From contig NZ_CP017661.1 in assembly GCF_016805985.1 (NCBI RefSeq), positions 2,108,001 to 2,172,000 of the forward strand: a DNA stretch of 64,000 nucleotides. The letters are read 5' to 3'. The DNA is from Microbacterium sp. JZ31 (GTDB taxonomy: Bacteria; Actinomycetota; Actinomycetes; Actinomycetales; Microbacteriaceae). Shown piece by piece: positions 24,724 through 34,357 of the stretch. The translations under genes and the position numbers were made by a program. How positions within the stretch are numbered: position 1 is the first letter of the stretch; each line of letters starts with the position of its first letter. The notes under the pieces are model-generated. The model was not told where the DNA came from. It saw only the letters and a list, made by a program, of their open reading frames with translations, and made no database searches.

Positions 24724-24829
24724 GTTTCGACTCGCTCCGCTCGCTCAACCAACAGCGAGCCACCTGATCATCGAGCGCGACAGGTAGCCACCTGTTCGTT
24801 GAGCGACGAGCGCAGCGAGGAGTCGAAAC
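24724..24829. repeat. Inverted repeat of a dispersed REP-like element
   Basis: The left arm begins GTTTCGACTCGCTCCGCTCG (24724 on) and continues to CTCAACC near 24750. The right arm (24798-24829) is its inverted copy with a 3-base insertion, ending GAGTCGAAAC. The arms enclose about 47 bp, between the stops of convergent genes. One more arm of the same element occurs at 55952-55980. Probably an intergenic repeat that also serves as a bidirectional terminator. Confidence 0.7.
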
Positions 24830-24847
24830 GGCCAAGCGTTTTCCAGC

Positions 24848-25750
24848 TCAGGCCGAGAGGAGCGCCGTCAGCCAGCCGGCACCGCGCACGGTCGCGCCGG
24901 CTTCCTCGGCTCGGGAGCGCAGCTCGCGGTCGCTCGTGACGACCGTGACCGTGTGCCCCTCCTCGACGAGCGCCATCGCCTCGGACGCGATCGTGTCATC
25001 GCCCTCCCCCGCCGCGCGCACGGTGCGCACGCCGTCGACGTCCATCACGTCCCGCGCCTGTCCCTCGACCACGACGACGAAGTCGGGGAACCAGTGCGTC
25101 GCGCCGAGCCCGAGCTCCATCGCCGGGATGCCCTCGGCGGCGAGCGCCGCCACGCGCGTGAGCAGGCGCTCCGCCGCGCCCGCGCGATCCTTCCACCAGC
25201 CGTCCGGCACCGATCCGACCACGTTGGCCGCGTCGACGACGATCACGGGACGCACGTGCAGCAGGTCGCGCAGGTGCTCCCACGCGACGGCGAAGCCCGG
25301 ATGCAGCGGACGCCGATCCACATCGTCGACGCGCGCCCACTCGACGGCGAAGCTCTCGGGATCCGTGACGGCCCCCGCGAAGTGCTCCACGACATCCGCG
25401 ATCACGGTCGTGTACGACCACACCTTGAGATCCAGCACGTTCGTGAAGCGCGGGCGCACCGAGGCGATCGGCACGCCGGCCTCTTCCGCGGCCTCGCGCA
25501 GCGCACCCGTGATGGGCGACTCGCCCTCGTGCAGCGCGCCGCCGGGCAGCGCCCAGGTGCCGCCGAAGTGGCTCCACCCGACGCGGTGCTGCAGCAGCAC
25601 GCCGCGCTCATCGTCGAACGCCATGAGGCCGGCCGCGCCGAAGCGCCCCCAGTACCGGTCGCCCGACTCCGTGACGACCCACGCGTCACCGGGATCGCGC
25701 GGCCCCGAGAACCGGGGCGGCTCCCCTGCGCGGGCTGGCTCGATGGTCAC
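24848..25750 (-). CDS. Nudix hydrolase fused to a NYN/PIN-like domain
   Basis: Two-domain protein of 300 aa. The N-terminal Nudix domain has a complete Nudix box at about 70-92 (GGALHEGE, then REAAEEAGV). From about 166 a second domain starts PVIVVDAANVVGS and ends VVTSDRELRSRAEEAGATV; its Asp residues and the SDRE strand end resemble NYN/PIN-like nucleases of the YacP type. The Nudix half would hydrolyse a nucleoside diphosphate derivative and the second half might cut RNA; neither substrate is visible. The start ATG lies inside a Pro-rich region without a clear ribosome binding site. Confidence 0.8.
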   Translation of the reverse strand: MTIEPARAGEPPRFSGPRDPGDAWVVTESGDRYWGRFGAAGLMAFDDERGVLLQHRVGWSHFGGTWALPGGALHEGESPITGALREAAEEAGVPIASVRPRFTNVLDLKVWSYTTVIADVVEHFAGAVTDPESFAVEWARVDDVDRRPLHPGFAVAWEHLRDLLHVRPVIVVDAANVVGSVPDGWWKDRAGAAERLLTRVAALAAEGIPAMELGLGATHWFPDFVVVVEGQARDVMDVDGVRTVRAAGEGDDTIASEAMALVEEGHTVTVVTSDRELRSRAEEAGATVRGAGWLTALLSA

Positions 25751-25799
25751 CCGTCAAGCCTGACACAGCGCGGGAGGGCACGCCCCGTCGCGGCGTAAT

Positions 25800-26085
25800 G
25801 GTTCCGCATACGGGACGGCGGATCGGCTCGAATCGCCGACCGCTGCGCCCGCATGCGGGCTCACTCGCCCGTACGCAGGCTCAGGCTTCCCAGGCCCCGA
25901 CACCGGTCACACCCCGCCTGGATGCGGGCGCCCGCGGCGCGGCCATCCTGCGACACGCACCTCGCCGGCTCAGATCGCCGCGGGCCGCGCCCGCATACAG
26001 GCGCACCGAGCCGTCTGCAGGCTCACGCCTCCCAGGATCCGGCACCGGTCACATCCGGCCTGTACGCGGCCCGGGCGAGGCGCTC
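25800..26085. repeat. Imperfect tandem duplication of about 142 bp, non-coding
   Basis: The 368-bp gap between the Nudix-NYN gene and der has no convincing gene. It holds two diverged copies of one unit: landmark GCGCCCGCAT occurs at 25845 and 25987 (period 142). Each copy runs CGGCTC, ATCGCCG, GCGCCCGCAT, GCAGGCTCA, CTCCCAGG or TTCCCAGG, ACCGGTCACA, CCTG and GCGG in the same order. Each unit contains short inverted GCATnCGGG/CCCGCATGC-like arms. Function unknown; may terminate transcription downstream of der. Confidence 0.65.
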
Positions 26086-26118
26086 CAGCGCGCCCGCCCA
26101 GCCCGCAGGACGACCGGC

Positions 26119-27642
26119 TTACCGCTGCCGGCGCTCGCGCACGCGCATGTTGATCACGATCGGCGTGCCCTCGAAGCCGTACAGCTCGCGCAGGCGGCGC
26201 TGCACGAAGCGGCGGTAGCCCGGGTCGAGGAAGCCGGTCGTGAACAGCACGAACGTCGGCGGACGGGTGCCCGCCTGCGTGCCGAACAGGATGCGCGGCT
26301 GCTTGCCGCCGCGCAGCGGGTGCGGGTGCTCCGCGACCAGCTCGGAGAGGAACGCGTTGAACTTGCCGGTCGGGATGCGCTGATCCCACGACTCGAGCGC
26401 GGTCTCGAGCGCGGGCACGAGCTTCTCGAGGTGCCGGCCGGTCTTCGCCGAGATGTTGATGCGCGGCGCCCACGCGACGTGCGCGAGGTCGGTCTCGATC
26501 TCGCGCTCGAGCATGCGCCGGCGGTCGCCGCCGCGGCGGTCGTCCTCGAGCAGCTCGTCCCACTTGTTGAACGCGAGCACGAGCGCGCGGCCCGACTCGA
26601 GCACCAGGTCGATGATCCGGACGTCCTGCTCGCTGATCGGCTGGCTCACGTCCAGCACGACGATCGCGACCTCCGCCTTCTCGAGCGCGGCCGAGGTGCG
26701 CAGCGACGCGTAGAAGTCGGCGCCCTGCTGCAGGTGGACGCGACGGCGGATGCCGGCGGTGTCCACGAGCGTCCACAGCTTGCCGCCGAGCTCGACGATC
26801 TCGTCGACCGGGTCGCGGGTCGTGCCGGCGAGCTCGTTGACGACCACGCGCTCCTCGCCCGCAGCCTTGTTCAGCAGCGACGACTTGCCGACGTTCGGAC
26901 GGCCCAGGATCGCCACGCGGCGCGGACCGCCGATCTCGTGCTTCGCGACGGCCGAGACCTCGGGCAGAACCTTCATGATGGCGTCCAGCAGGTCCGCGAC
27001 GCCGCGGCCGTGGATGGCCGAGACGGGGTGCGGCTCGCCGAGTCCGAGGTTCCACAGCGCGTAGGCCTCGGGCTCGTGCCGCGCGTCGTCGATCTTGTTG
27101 GCGACGAGGAACACGGGCTTGTCGGTCTTCCTCAGCAGCCGCACGACGTGCTCGTCTGTCGACGTCGCGCCGACCATGGCGTCCACGACGAACAGGATCA
27201 CGTCGGCCAGGTCGATCGCGACCTCGCTCTGCGCCGCGACGGAGCGGTCGATGCCCTTCGCGTCGGGCTCCCAGCCGCCCGTGTCGACGAGCGAGAACCG
27301 GCGGTCGAGCCACTCGGCCTTGTACGTCACGCGGTCGCGCGTGACGCCCGGGGTGTCCTCCACGACCGCCTCGCGGCGTCCGAGGATCCGGTTCACGAGC
27401 GCCGACTTGCCGACGTTCGGGCGGCCGACGATCGCCACCACGGGAAGCGCCGGCAGGTACTCGATGCCGTCATCGCCGCGCTGGACGCCCGCGAGCAGCT
27501 CGGCGTCGTCCGCGTCGAGGTCGTAGTCCTCCAGTCCCTGGCGCAGCGTGGCGGCGCGGCGCTCGACGAGCTCCTCGTCCAGCTCCGCCATGCGCTCGGC
27601 GAGCCGGTCCGGCTTGCCCTCGTACTCGTCCTCAACGGCCAT
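26119..27642 (-). CDS. der: Ribosome biogenesis GTPase Der (EngA)
   Basis: Double-GTPase that assists late 50S subunit assembly. The first G domain has [11 protein letters not shown] at about 73, DTPG and NKID; the second has [11 protein letters not shown] near 247, DTAG and NKWD. The KH-like C-terminal domain ends in a basic tail. An acidic N-terminal extension of about 65 residues precedes the first G domain, as is common in actinobacteria. The ATG overlaps the end of cmk by 11 nt, placing it last in the rluB-tyrA-cmk-der group. Confidence 0.97.
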   Translation of the reverse strand: MAVEDEYEGKPDRLAERMAELDEELVERRAATLRQGLEDYDLDADDAELLAGVQRGDDGIEYLPALPVVAIVGRPNVGKSALVNRILGRREAVVEDTPGVTRDRVTYKAEWLDRRFSLVDTGGWEPDAKGIDRSVAAQSEVAIDLADVILFVVDAMVGATSTDEHVVRLLRKTDKPVFLVANKIDDARHEPEAYALWNLGLGEPHPVSAIHGRGVADLLDAIMKVLPEVSAVAKHEIGGPRRVAILGRPNVGKSSLLNKAAGEERVVVNELAGTTRDPVDEIVELGGKLWTLVDTAGIRRRVHLQQGADFYASLRTSAALEKAEVAIVVLDVSQPISEQDVRIIDLVLESGRALVLAFNKWDELLEDDRRGGDRRRMLEREIETDLAHVAWAPRINISAKTGRHLEKLVPALETALESWDQRIPTGKFNAFLSELVAEHPHPLRGGKQPRILFGTQAGTRPPTFVLFTTGFLDPGYRRFVQRRLRELYGFEGTPIVINMRVRERRQR

Positions 27643-28318
27643 CGCGGCCTCCTAGCTTGCTGTCGATCACTGCGAGCACGGCGTCGATCGCCTGCTCGAA
27701 ATCCAAGTCCGTCGAGTCGACGACGTCGACCCCCGGGTCCGCCACCGCGAGATCCAGCACGTGGCTGTCCGACTCGTCGCGCGCATTGATCGCGGCCGCG
27801 ACGGTCGCCGTGTCGGCGCCGAGCTCGAGCCCGCGCCGCGCCGCCCGCACTTCGGGTGACGCCGTCATCAGGATGCGCACGGGCGCGTCGGGGGCGACGA
27901 CCGACGTGATGTCCCGCCCCTCCATCACGACGCCTGCCAGCCCGGATGCGCCCGCGAGACGCCGGTAGATCGCGTTGAGGTACGCGCGCACCTCCGGGAC
28001 GCGCACGAAGCCGGCGATCGCGGCGGTCACCTCGGGCGTGCGGATCTCGGTCGTGACGTCGGTGTCGCCGACCGTGACCGTGCGGTCGTCGGGCTCGAGC
28101 CCGAGGCGCAGCTCGAAGCCGGCGAGCGCCGTGATCACCGCATCGGCGTCCGTGGTGTCCACGCCCGTCTCGCGCAGGTGCCACGACAGGGCGCGGTAAC
28201 CGGCGCCCGTGTCCAGGTAGCCGTAGCCGCGGCGGCGGGCGATCTCCTTCGAGACGCTCGACTTGCCGGATCCGGCGGGCCCGTCGATCGCGATGATCGG
28301 GGTCAGGTCGTCAGTCAT
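27632..28318 (-). CDS. cmk: Cytidylate kinase
   Basis: Phosphorylates CMP and dCMP with ATP. The 228-aa product has the P-loop [17 protein letters not shown], the [12 protein letters not shown] substrate segment and [18 protein letters not shown], all standard for Cmk. The ATG at 28318 overlaps the tyrA end by 8 nt; the 21 residues available upstream in frame are mostly Arg and are shadow. Its stop lies inside der. Confidence 0.96.
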   Translation of the reverse strand: MTDDLTPIIAIDGPAGSGKSSVSKEIARRRGYGYLDTGAGYRALSWHLRETGVDTTDADAVITALAGFELRLGLEPDDRTVTVGDTDVTTEIRTPEVTAAIAGFVRVPEVRAYLNAIYRRLAGASGLAGVVMEGRDITSVVAPDAPVRILMTASPEVRAARRGLELGADTATVAAAINARDESDSHVLDLAVADPGVDVVDSTDLDFEQAIDAVLAVIDSKLGGRDGR

Positions 28319-29462
28319 TCGTCGTGCTCGCAATCCGCCATCCGCGCTGTTCGAGGCCCTCGGTCGCCGCGCGCAGCGCACCCGGGATCACGCTGAGCTC
28401 TGCGAGGCCGAACTGCGCGCTCGGCGAGTGCTCGAGGCGCACCTCCTCGATGTTGATGCCGAGCTCGCCCAGGTCGCCGAACAGGCGGCCGAGCTGGCCC
28501 GGGGTGTCGCCCACCAGCACCACGAGCGTCTCGAAGCGCCGGTTCTGGCCGTGCTTGCCGGGCAGCCGCTCAACGCCCTCATTGCCGCGCCGGATGCTGT
28601 CGGCCAGCGTCCGACGCGCACCCGAGGCGTCCGGGGCGCGCAGCGCCTCGGCGAACGACGTCAGATCGGCGGCGAGCGCGTCGAGCACGTCGACGACGGG
28701 CGCGGCGTTGGCCCCCAGGATCTGCACCCACAGTTCCGGCGCGGAGTGCGCGATGCGCGTGGTGTCGCGCACGCCCTGCCCCGCAAGGCGCAGCGACTCG
28801 TCCGGCGCGTCGACGAAGCGGCTCGCGAGCAGACTCGCCACCACCTGCGGCACGTGCGACACGAGCGCGACCGAGCGGTCGTGCTGATCGGGCGTCATCT
28901 CGATCGGCGTGGCGCCGAGATCCAGCGCGAGGTCCTCCACGAGCGCGAGGTCGGCCGCGGGTGTCTCGCCGTCGCGGCAGACGACCCAGGGGCGCCCGAT
29001 GAAGATGTCGGCGCGCGCCGAGATGGCGCCGCCGCGCTCGCGCCCGGCCATGGGGTGCGAGCCGATGTAGTGCGTGAGGTCGACCCCGCGCGCGCGCAGC
29101 TCGGCGAGCGGGCCGAGCTTGACCGACGCCACGTCGGTCACGACCGCGTCCGGGTACCGCTCGAGCTCGGCCTGCACGACGTCGGCGGTCACATCCGGCG
29201 GCACGGCCACCACGATCAGGCGCGGGGCGTCGTCCGGGGTCTCGGCGCGACCCGCGCCGTAGTCGATCGCGAGGCGCAGCTGCGTGGGCGAGGTGTCTGT
29301 CAGGACGACGTCGACGTCGTTCGCACGCAGGGCGTGGCCGATCGACGCGCCGAGCAGGCCGGCGCCGACGATGCGCACGGTGCCGGAGATGCGGGCGGTC
29401 CGTCCGGGGACGAGCGGATCGCGCGCCGTCATGCCGCCCGCGGGCACAGCGATGTCGCTCAC
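28311..29462 (-). CDS. tyrA: Prephenate dehydrogenase with C-terminal ACT domain
   Basis: Oxidative decarboxylation of prephenate to 4-hydroxyphenylpyruvate in tyrosine synthesis. The N-terminal NAD(P)-binding motif is IVGAGLLGASIGHAL at about 31-45. The catalytic region has GSHPMAGRERGG and the following HDRSVALVSHVPQ. Residues from about 310 form an ACT-like domain (ETLVVLVGDTPGQLGRLFGD), the likely tyrosine-sensing part. Starts with GTG sharing GTGA with the rluB stop and runs into cmk. Length 383 aa. Confidence 0.94.
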   Translation of the reverse strand: MSDIAVPAGGMTARDPLVPGRTARISGTVRIVGAGLLGASIGHALRANDVDVVLTDTSPTQLRLAIDYGAGRAETPDDAPRLIVVAVPPDVTADVVQAELERYPDAVVTDVASVKLGPLAELRARGVDLTHYIGSHPMAGRERGGAISARADIFIGRPWVVCRDGETPAADLALVEDLALDLGATPIEMTPDQHDRSVALVSHVPQVVASLLASRFVDAPDESLRLAGQGVRDTTRIAHSAPELWVQILGANAAPVVDVLDALAADLTSFAEALRAPDASGARRTLADSIRRGNEGVERLPGKHGQNRRFETLVVLVGDTPGQLGRLFGDLGELGINIEEVRLEHSPSAQFGLAELSVIPGALRAATEGLEQRGWRIASTTND

Positions 29463-30280
29463 GAGTCCTCCGGCCTCTGTATCGAAGGGGGCTCCTCCCC
29501 CGTCGGATCGACGGACGCGTCGGCGCCGGATCCCTGGCGCGAAAGAGTCAGCAGCGCGCCGCGTTCCACCTTAGTCAACTCGCGCGCGCGGCCCACAGGG
29601 AGGGTTCCCAGGTGCAGGGGACCGAACTGACGCCGCACGAGCTCGACGACGGGATGTCCGACCGCGGCCATCATGCGTCGCACGATGCGGTTGCGTCCGG
29701 AGTGCAGCGTGAGCTCCACCAGGCTGTGGCCGGCGGACGTGTCGAGCAGCCGCGCCTTGTCGGCGTGGATCGGACCGTCCTCGAGCTCGATCCCCCGGGT
29801 GAGGGTCGCGATCGTCTGCGCAGTGACGGTGCCCTCGACCTTCGCGATGTACACCTTGGTCACGCCGAACGACGGGTGCGCGAGCACCTGCGCGAGCTCG
29901 CCGTCGTTCGTCAGCACGAGCAGGCCCGACGTGTCGTAGTCGAGGCGCCCGACGTTGAACAGGCGCTCGTCCCAGTCTTGGGTGAACGCGCGCAGGTCCT
30001 TCCGGCCGCGGTCGTCCTTCATCGAGCTGATCACGCCCGTGGGCTTGTTCAGCATGACGTAGCGCTTGCCCGCGTCGAGCTGCACCGCGACGCCGTCGAC
30101 GTCCACCAGGTCGTTCTCGGGATCGATCCGCGAGCCCAGCTCGGTCACGACCGCGCCGTTGACGCGCACGCGCCCCTCGACGATCAGCTGCTCCGACACG
30201 CGGCGCGATGCGACGCCCGCGTTCGCGAGCACCTTCTGCAGCCGGATGCCCTCGGTTCCCTCGGAACTCGAATCGCTCAC
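29459..30280 (-). CDS. rluB: 23S rRNA pseudouridine synthase (RluB/RsuA family)
   Basis: RsuA/RluB/RluE/RluF-type pseudouridine synthase of 273 aa. An N-terminal S4 domain (IRLQKVLANAGVASRRVSEQ) precedes the catalytic segment VGRLDYDTSGLLVLTNDGEL with the nucleophilic Asp. The TLHSGRNRIVRRMMAAVGHP motif is typical. Adjacent to scpB as in most actinobacteria. The GTG start follows GAGAG by 4 nt. The exact rRNA position modified is inferred from family. Confidence 0.9.
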   Translation of the reverse strand: MSDSSSEGTEGIRLQKVLANAGVASRRVSEQLIVEGRVRVNGAVVTELGSRIDPENDLVDVDGVAVQLDAGKRYVMLNKPTGVISSMKDDRGRKDLRAFTQDWDERLFNVGRLDYDTSGLLVLTNDGELAQVLAHPSFGVTKVYIAKVEGTVTAQTIATLTRGIELEDGPIHADKARLLDTSAGHSLVELTLHSGRNRIVRRMMAAVGHPVVELVRRQFGPLHLGTLPVGRARELTKVERGALLTLSRQGSGADASVDPTGEEPPSIQRPEDS

Positions 30281-30341
30281 TTCGCTCTCATCTCACTTCG
30301 TCCGACGCCCTCGGCGCCCGTTCTTGTCGGCAGGGGACGCC

Positions 30342-31001
30342 TCACGCGATCACGTCCTCGAACCCGTCGGATCCGTCATCCAGCAGCGGCGAGATGGGCG
30401 GCAGCTCGTCGAGCGAGTTGATGCCCAGCTGCTGTAGCAGCAGGTCGGTCGTGCCGTACAGGATCGCGCCGGTCTCGGGGTGCGTGGAGACCTCTGTGAT
30501 GAGGCCCCGCGCGAGGAGCGTGCGCACGACGGAGTCGACGTTCACGGCGCGGATGGACGCGACCTGCGAGCGCGTCACGGGCTGCTTGTACGCGATCACG
30601 GCCAGCGTCTCGAGCGCAGCCTGCGACAGGCGCGCGGGCGCCTGCCCACCGACGAAGCCGGCGACCATGTCGTCGTACTCCGCACGCACGTAGAACCGCC
30701 AGCCGCCGCCCACCTCGCGCAGCTCGAATCCGCGCTCGGGCGTGCCGGCCCGGCCGTCGTAGTCGGCGACGAGCGCGGCGAGCGCCTTGCGCACGGCCGG
30801 CACGGGAGCGCCCACCGCCGTGGCGAGCGAGACGACGGACAGGGGCTCGTCCGCGATCATCAGGATCGCCTCCAGCCGCTGCGCGACGCCGCCGGGGAAC
30901 TCGGCGGGCTCCTCCGCGGGCTGCTCGACGGGCTCGAGCACGGGCGCCTCCTCGGGCGCCTCCTCGGGCGCCTCCGCGGCGGTCGTCGGCTCATCGGTCA
31001 T
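30342..31001 (-). CDS. scpB: Segregation and condensation protein B
   Basis: Kleisin-associated winged-helix subunit of the SMC-ScpAB condensin complex, 219 aa. An acidic Glu/Pro/Ala-rich leader (about 1-38) is followed by VAQRLEAILMIADEPLSV and the second winged helix with LSQAALETLAVIAYKQPVTRSQVASIRAVN. Its ATG overlaps the end of scpA by 11 nt. Confidence 0.95.
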   Translation of the reverse strand: MTDEPTTAAEAPEEAPEEAPVLEPVEQPAEEPAEFPGGVAQRLEAILMIADEPLSVVSLATAVGAPVPAVRKALAALVADYDGRAGTPERGFELREVGGGWRFYVRAEYDDMVAGFVGGQAPARLSQAALETLAVIAYKQPVTRSQVASIRAVNVDSVVRTLLARGLITEVSTHPETGAILYGTTDLLLQQLGINSLDELPPISPLLDDGSDGFEDVIA

Positions 31002-31836
31002 AGTCGGCCCCCAGGGTCGCCAGCGTCTCGTCGGACCAGTGATCCGCCGTCCAGGTCAGCGTCAGCTCGCCGAGCGGCTCCAGCTGCTCGAAGCTGATCA
31101 CGGCGTGCCGGTAGAGCTCCAGCACGGAGATGAAGCGCGCCACGATGATGCCGGCCTCGGCCACTCCGGACACGAGCTCGCGGAACGTCATCCGGTCCGC
31201 GCTGCGCAGCAGCGTCACGACGACCGCGGCCTGCTCGCGGATGCTCACGAGCGGCGCGTGCAGGTGATCGAGCCCCACACGGGGGATCTCGCGCGGCGCG
31301 AACGCGAGCATCGCGATCGCGGCGAAGTCCTCCTTCGTGAGCGTCCAGACCAGCTCGGGGGTCTTGGCCCGGTACTTCGGATCCAGCGGCACGCTGCGTG
31401 TGTGGCGGCGATCCTCGCCCTGCAGGCCCGCGGCGAACCACGCCGACACCTCCTTGAACGCGCGGTACTGCAGCAGCCGCGCGAACAGCAGGTCGCGCGC
31501 CTCGAGCAGCGCGACGGACTCGGCGTCGACGAGCTCACCCTGCGGCAGGAGCCCTGCGACCTTCATATCGAGCAGGGTCGCGGCGACGACGAGGAACTCG
31601 GACGCCTGATCCAGCTCCTCGTCCGGCCCGAGATCGCGCAGGTAGCCGATGAACTCGTCGGTCACCTTCGACAGCGCGACCTCGGTGATGTCGAGCTCGC
31701 GCTGGGAGATGAGGTTCAGCAGCAGGTCGAACGGGCCGTCGAAGTTCGACAGCGAGACGCGGAAGCCCGTCTCCGGGGCGTCCGCGGGCGCGGCGTCGTG
31801 ATCCGGAGCAGCCCCGGCGTCAGGCGACGGCGCCAC
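30991..31836 (-). CDS. scpA: Segregation and condensation protein A
   Basis: Kleisin subunit of the SMC complex. FDGPFDLLLNLISQRELDITEV is the N-terminal ScpA signature (residues given here are the conserved part FDGPFDLLL), and the C-terminal winged helix ends in RFISVLELYRHAVISFEQ. A TTG at 31845 is in frame, but GGGAG is 10 nt before the GTG at 31836 and only 1 nt before the TTG, so I prefer the GTG. Either start overlaps the parA stop. Operon parA-scpA-scpB. Confidence 0.95.
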   Translation of the reverse strand: MAPSPDAGAAPDHDAAPADAPETGFRVSLSNFDGPFDLLLNLISQRELDITEVALSKVTDEFIGYLRDLGPDEELDQASEFLVVAATLLDMKVAGLLPQGELVDAESVALLEARDLLFARLLQYRAFKEVSAWFAAGLQGEDRRHTRSVPLDPKYRAKTPELVWTLTKEDFAAIAMLAFAPREIPRVGLDHLHAPLVSIREQAAVVVTLLRSADRMTFRELVSGVAEAGIIVARFISVLELYRHAVISFEQLEPLGELTLTWTADHWSDETLATLGADYDR

Positions 31837-32719
31837 GGGCGACAAGCTCCCGCGCCAGCCGCAGGTAGGCCTGGGCGGCCGGGTGCTGGGGCGCGAACTC
31901 GGTGATCGGCACGCCCGACACGGACGCGTCGGGGAACTTGACCGTGCGGCCGATGACGGTCTCGAGCACGTCGTCGCCGAACGCGTCGACGATGCGCTCG
32001 AGCACCTCGCGCGAGTGCAGCGTGCGCGGGTCGTACATGGTCGCCAGCAGCCCGTCGAGCTTGATCGAGGGGTTCAGGCGGTCGCGCACCTTGCCGATCG
32101 TCTCGATCAGCAGCGCGACGCCGCGCAGCGCGAAGAACTCGCACTCCATCGGGATCAGGACGCCGTGCGCCGCCGTGAGCGCGTTGATCGTCAGCAGGCC
32201 GAGCGACGGCTGGCAGTCGACGAGGATCACGTCGTACTCGGGCGCGACCTTGCGCAGCACGAGCGACAGGATCTGCTCGCGCGCGACCTCGTTGACGAGG
32301 TGCACCTCGGCGGCCGAGAGGTCGATGTTGGCCGGGATCACGTCGAGGCCCGGCGTCGCGGTCTCGACGATCGCCTCGTGCGGGTCGCGCTTGGTGTCCA
32401 GCAGCAGGTCGTAGATCGTCGTGACGTCGTGGTTCTGCACGCCGAGGCCCACGGTCAGCGCGCCCTGCGGGTCGAAGTCGACGGCGAGCACCTTGCGCCC
32501 GTACGACGCCAGAGCGGCCGCGAGGCTGATGGTCGTCGTCGTCTTGCCGACGCCGCCCTTCTGGTTGCACAGCGCGATGATGCGCGCCGGCCCGTGCCCG
32601 TCGAGCTTCTCCGGCGTCGGGAAGCCGTGATAGGGACGCCCGGTCTCGCCCAGGATGACCTCATCCTGCTTCTTCGTCCGGGCCTTGTTGTCCGCCACCG
32701 ATACTCCTGCCTTAGACAT
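31820..32719 (-). CDS. ParA/Soj-family ATPase
   Basis: Deviant Walker ATPase, 299 aa, of the ParA type that lies beside scpAB in actinobacteria; probably involved in chromosome organisation. The P-loop CNQKGGVGKTTTTISLA has the signature Lys, followed by VDFDPQGALT and VDCQPSLGLLT. There is no ParB gene next to it, so this is likely the second, non-oriC ParA paralogue. A minus-strand TACAAT (32729-32734) would place transcription very near the ATG at 32719. A GTG at 32698 with AGGAG upstream is an alternative start. Confidence 0.92.
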   Translation of the reverse strand: MSKAGVSVADNKARTKKQDEVILGETGRPYHGFPTPEKLDGHGPARIIALCNQKGGVGKTTTTISLAAALASYGRKVLAVDFDPQGALTVGLGVQNHDVTTIYDLLLDTKRDPHEAIVETATPGLDVIPANIDLSAAEVHLVNEVAREQILSLVLRKVAPEYDVILVDCQPSLGLLTINALTAAHGVLIPMECEFFALRGVALLIETIGKVRDRLNPSIKLDGLLATMYDPRTLHSREVLERIVDAFGDDVLETVIGRTVKFPDASVSGVPITEFAPQHPAAQAYLRLARELVARGAVA

Positions 32720-32835
32720 GCTCGCTCGATTGTAGCGACGCGCGTCCGAACGGCCGCGGAGCGGGCCCGGCGATCCGGCGATCCGCGCGGTCGACGGGGT
32801 TCGTTCCCTGCGCGTCGGCGACGAGCGGCCCCCGC

Positions 32836-33738
32836 CTAGCGCGCCCGCGGGTGGCTCGTGGCGTACACGTCGCGGAGGGTGTCGACCGTCACGTGCGTGT
32901 AGATCTGCGTGGTCGCGACCGACGAGTGGCCGAGCAACTCCTGCACGACGCGCACGTCGGCACCGCCCTGCAGCAGGTGCGTCGCGAACGAGTGCCGCAG
33001 CGTGTGCGGCGACACGTGCGCGGTCAGCTGCGCCTTCTCGGCCGCGGCGCGGATCACGAGCCACGCGCTCTGCCGCGACAGCGCCGCGCCGCGCGCCCCG
33101 AGGAAGAGCTTCGGCGTCGCGGTGCCGCGCGTCGCGAGATCCGGCCGCACCCGGGTGAGGTACGCATCGAGCGCCGCACGGGCGTACGAGCCGACCGGCA
33201 CGATCCGCTCCTTCGATGCCTTGCCCCGCAGGCGCAGGATCTCACCGCTCGCGAGATCGTCGACATCCAGCTGCACGGCCTCCGACACCCGCGCGCCGGT
33301 GGCGTACAGCAGCTCGAGCAGCGCCCGGTCCCGGATCCCGATCGGATCCTCCGCGGACGGCGCCGCGAGCAGCCGCTCCACCTGCTCGATCGTCAGGGCC
33401 TTGGGCAGGCGGCGCGCCTGTTTCGGCGGGCGCAGCCGCTGCGACGGGTCCGCGTCGGCGATGCCCTCCCGCGCCAGGAAGCGGTGCAGCCCGCGCACGG
33501 AGGACTGCAGCCTCGCGAGCGAGGACGCGGCGGGGGCCGGATCCGTCGAGGCGCGCTCGGCGGCGAACTCCGCGACGATCGCGGGCGTGACATCCGTCGT
33601 CTCGGAGATCCCGCGCTCGCCGAGCCAGTCGAGATAGCCGGTGAGATCCCTGCGGTACGCCGCGACGGTGTGCTCGGACAGCCCGCGCTCGATCGTGACG
33701 TGGCGCAGGTAGGCGTCCACCGCCCTCTCGAGCTTCAC
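32836..33738 (-). CDS. xerD: Tyrosine recombinase XerD
   Basis: Site-specific recombinase acting with XerC at dif to resolve chromosome dimers. The 300-aa product has the N-terminal SAM-like domain ([20 protein letters not shown]) and all catalytic residues: Arg in ATGARVSEA, Lys in [17 protein letters not shown], the His in LGHSS and Tyr in TQIYTHV. Its place between the Nudix gene and parA matches mycobacterial xerD. Starts with GTG at 33738. Confidence 0.95.
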   Translation of the reverse strand: MKLERAVDAYLRHVTIERGLSEHTVAAYRRDLTGYLDWLGERGISETTDVTPAIVAEFAAERASTDPAPAASSLARLQSSVRGLHRFLAREGIADADPSQRLRPPKQARRLPKALTIEQVERLLAAPSAEDPIGIRDRALLELLYATGARVSEAVQLDVDDLASGEILRLRGKASKERIVPVGSYARAALDAYLTRVRPDLATRGTATPKLFLGARGAALSRQSAWLVIRAAAEKAQLTAHVSPHTLRHSFATHLLQGGADVRVVQELLGHSSVATTQIYTHVTVDTLRDVYATSHPRAR

Positions 33739-33762
33739 GGCAGGCCGGCTTCGCCAGGCGCC

Positions 33763-34356
33763 TCAGGCGCCGGGGACCGTCCCGCGACGCAGCCTCTCGG
33801 CCGTCAGCAGCACGCCGAGCATCATGGCGCCGTTGAGCAGGCGCCCCTCGAGCACCCCCGCGACCGCGTCCTCGAGCGGCACCCACTCCAGACGCAGATC
33901 CGCCTCCTCGCTGTGCCGGTCGAACACCTCGGGGGCATCCGACAGCCCGGTCGCGAGATAGATGTGGATGATCTCGTCGCTGCCGCCGGGCGACGGCGCC
34001 TGCGACACGAGCTTCTCCCAGTGCTCGGCGACGAGGTCCGCCTCCTCCGCGAGCTCGCGCTTCGCGGCGTCGAGAGGGTCCTCCCCCTCGACGTCCAGCA
34101 GGCCCGCCGGGATCTCCCAGTCGCGCGTGCGGATCGGGTGACGGTACTGCTGGATCAGCAGCACGCGACCCTGGTCGTCGAGCGCGACGATCGCCACGGC
34201 GCCCGTGTGGTCGACGTAGTGCCGCACGAGCTCGTGGTCGTTGTAGCGGAAGCGGTCCTCGCGCACGTCCCAGACCTGGCCGTCGAACACGCGGCGGCTG
34301 TCCGCGATGTCGACCTCGAACGGCTCGTCGCGCAGTTGCGTGGAGCGGACGTCCAT
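33763..34356 (-). CDS. Nudix hydrolase, ADP-ribose pyrophosphatase type
   Basis: Product of 197 aa with a Nudix box starting GLLDVEGEDPLDAAKRELAE and continuing EADL, preceded by the WEIPAGL strand typical of ADP-ribose pyrophosphatases. It follows pyrG by one base, the arrangement of the mycobacterial ADP-ribose pyrophosphatase gene, so the same activity is likely. Translation probably couples to pyrG. Confidence 0.9.
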   Translation of the reverse strand: MDVRSTQLRDEPFEVDIADSRRVFDGQVWDVREDRFRYNDHELVRHYVDHTGAVAIVALDDQGRVLLIQQYRHPIRTRDWEIPAGLLDVEGEDPLDAAKRELAEEADLVAEHWEKLVSQAPSPGGSDEIIHIYLATGLSDAPEVFDRHSEEADLRLEWVPLEDAVAGVLEGRLLNGAMMLGVLLTAERLRRGTVPGA

Positions 34357-34357
34357 A

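Noticed and set aside
32836-33738. Integrase of a mobile element
   Set aside because: The tyrosine recombinase sits in the conserved pyrG-Nudix-xerD-parA-scpAB order, so it is the chromosomal XerD.
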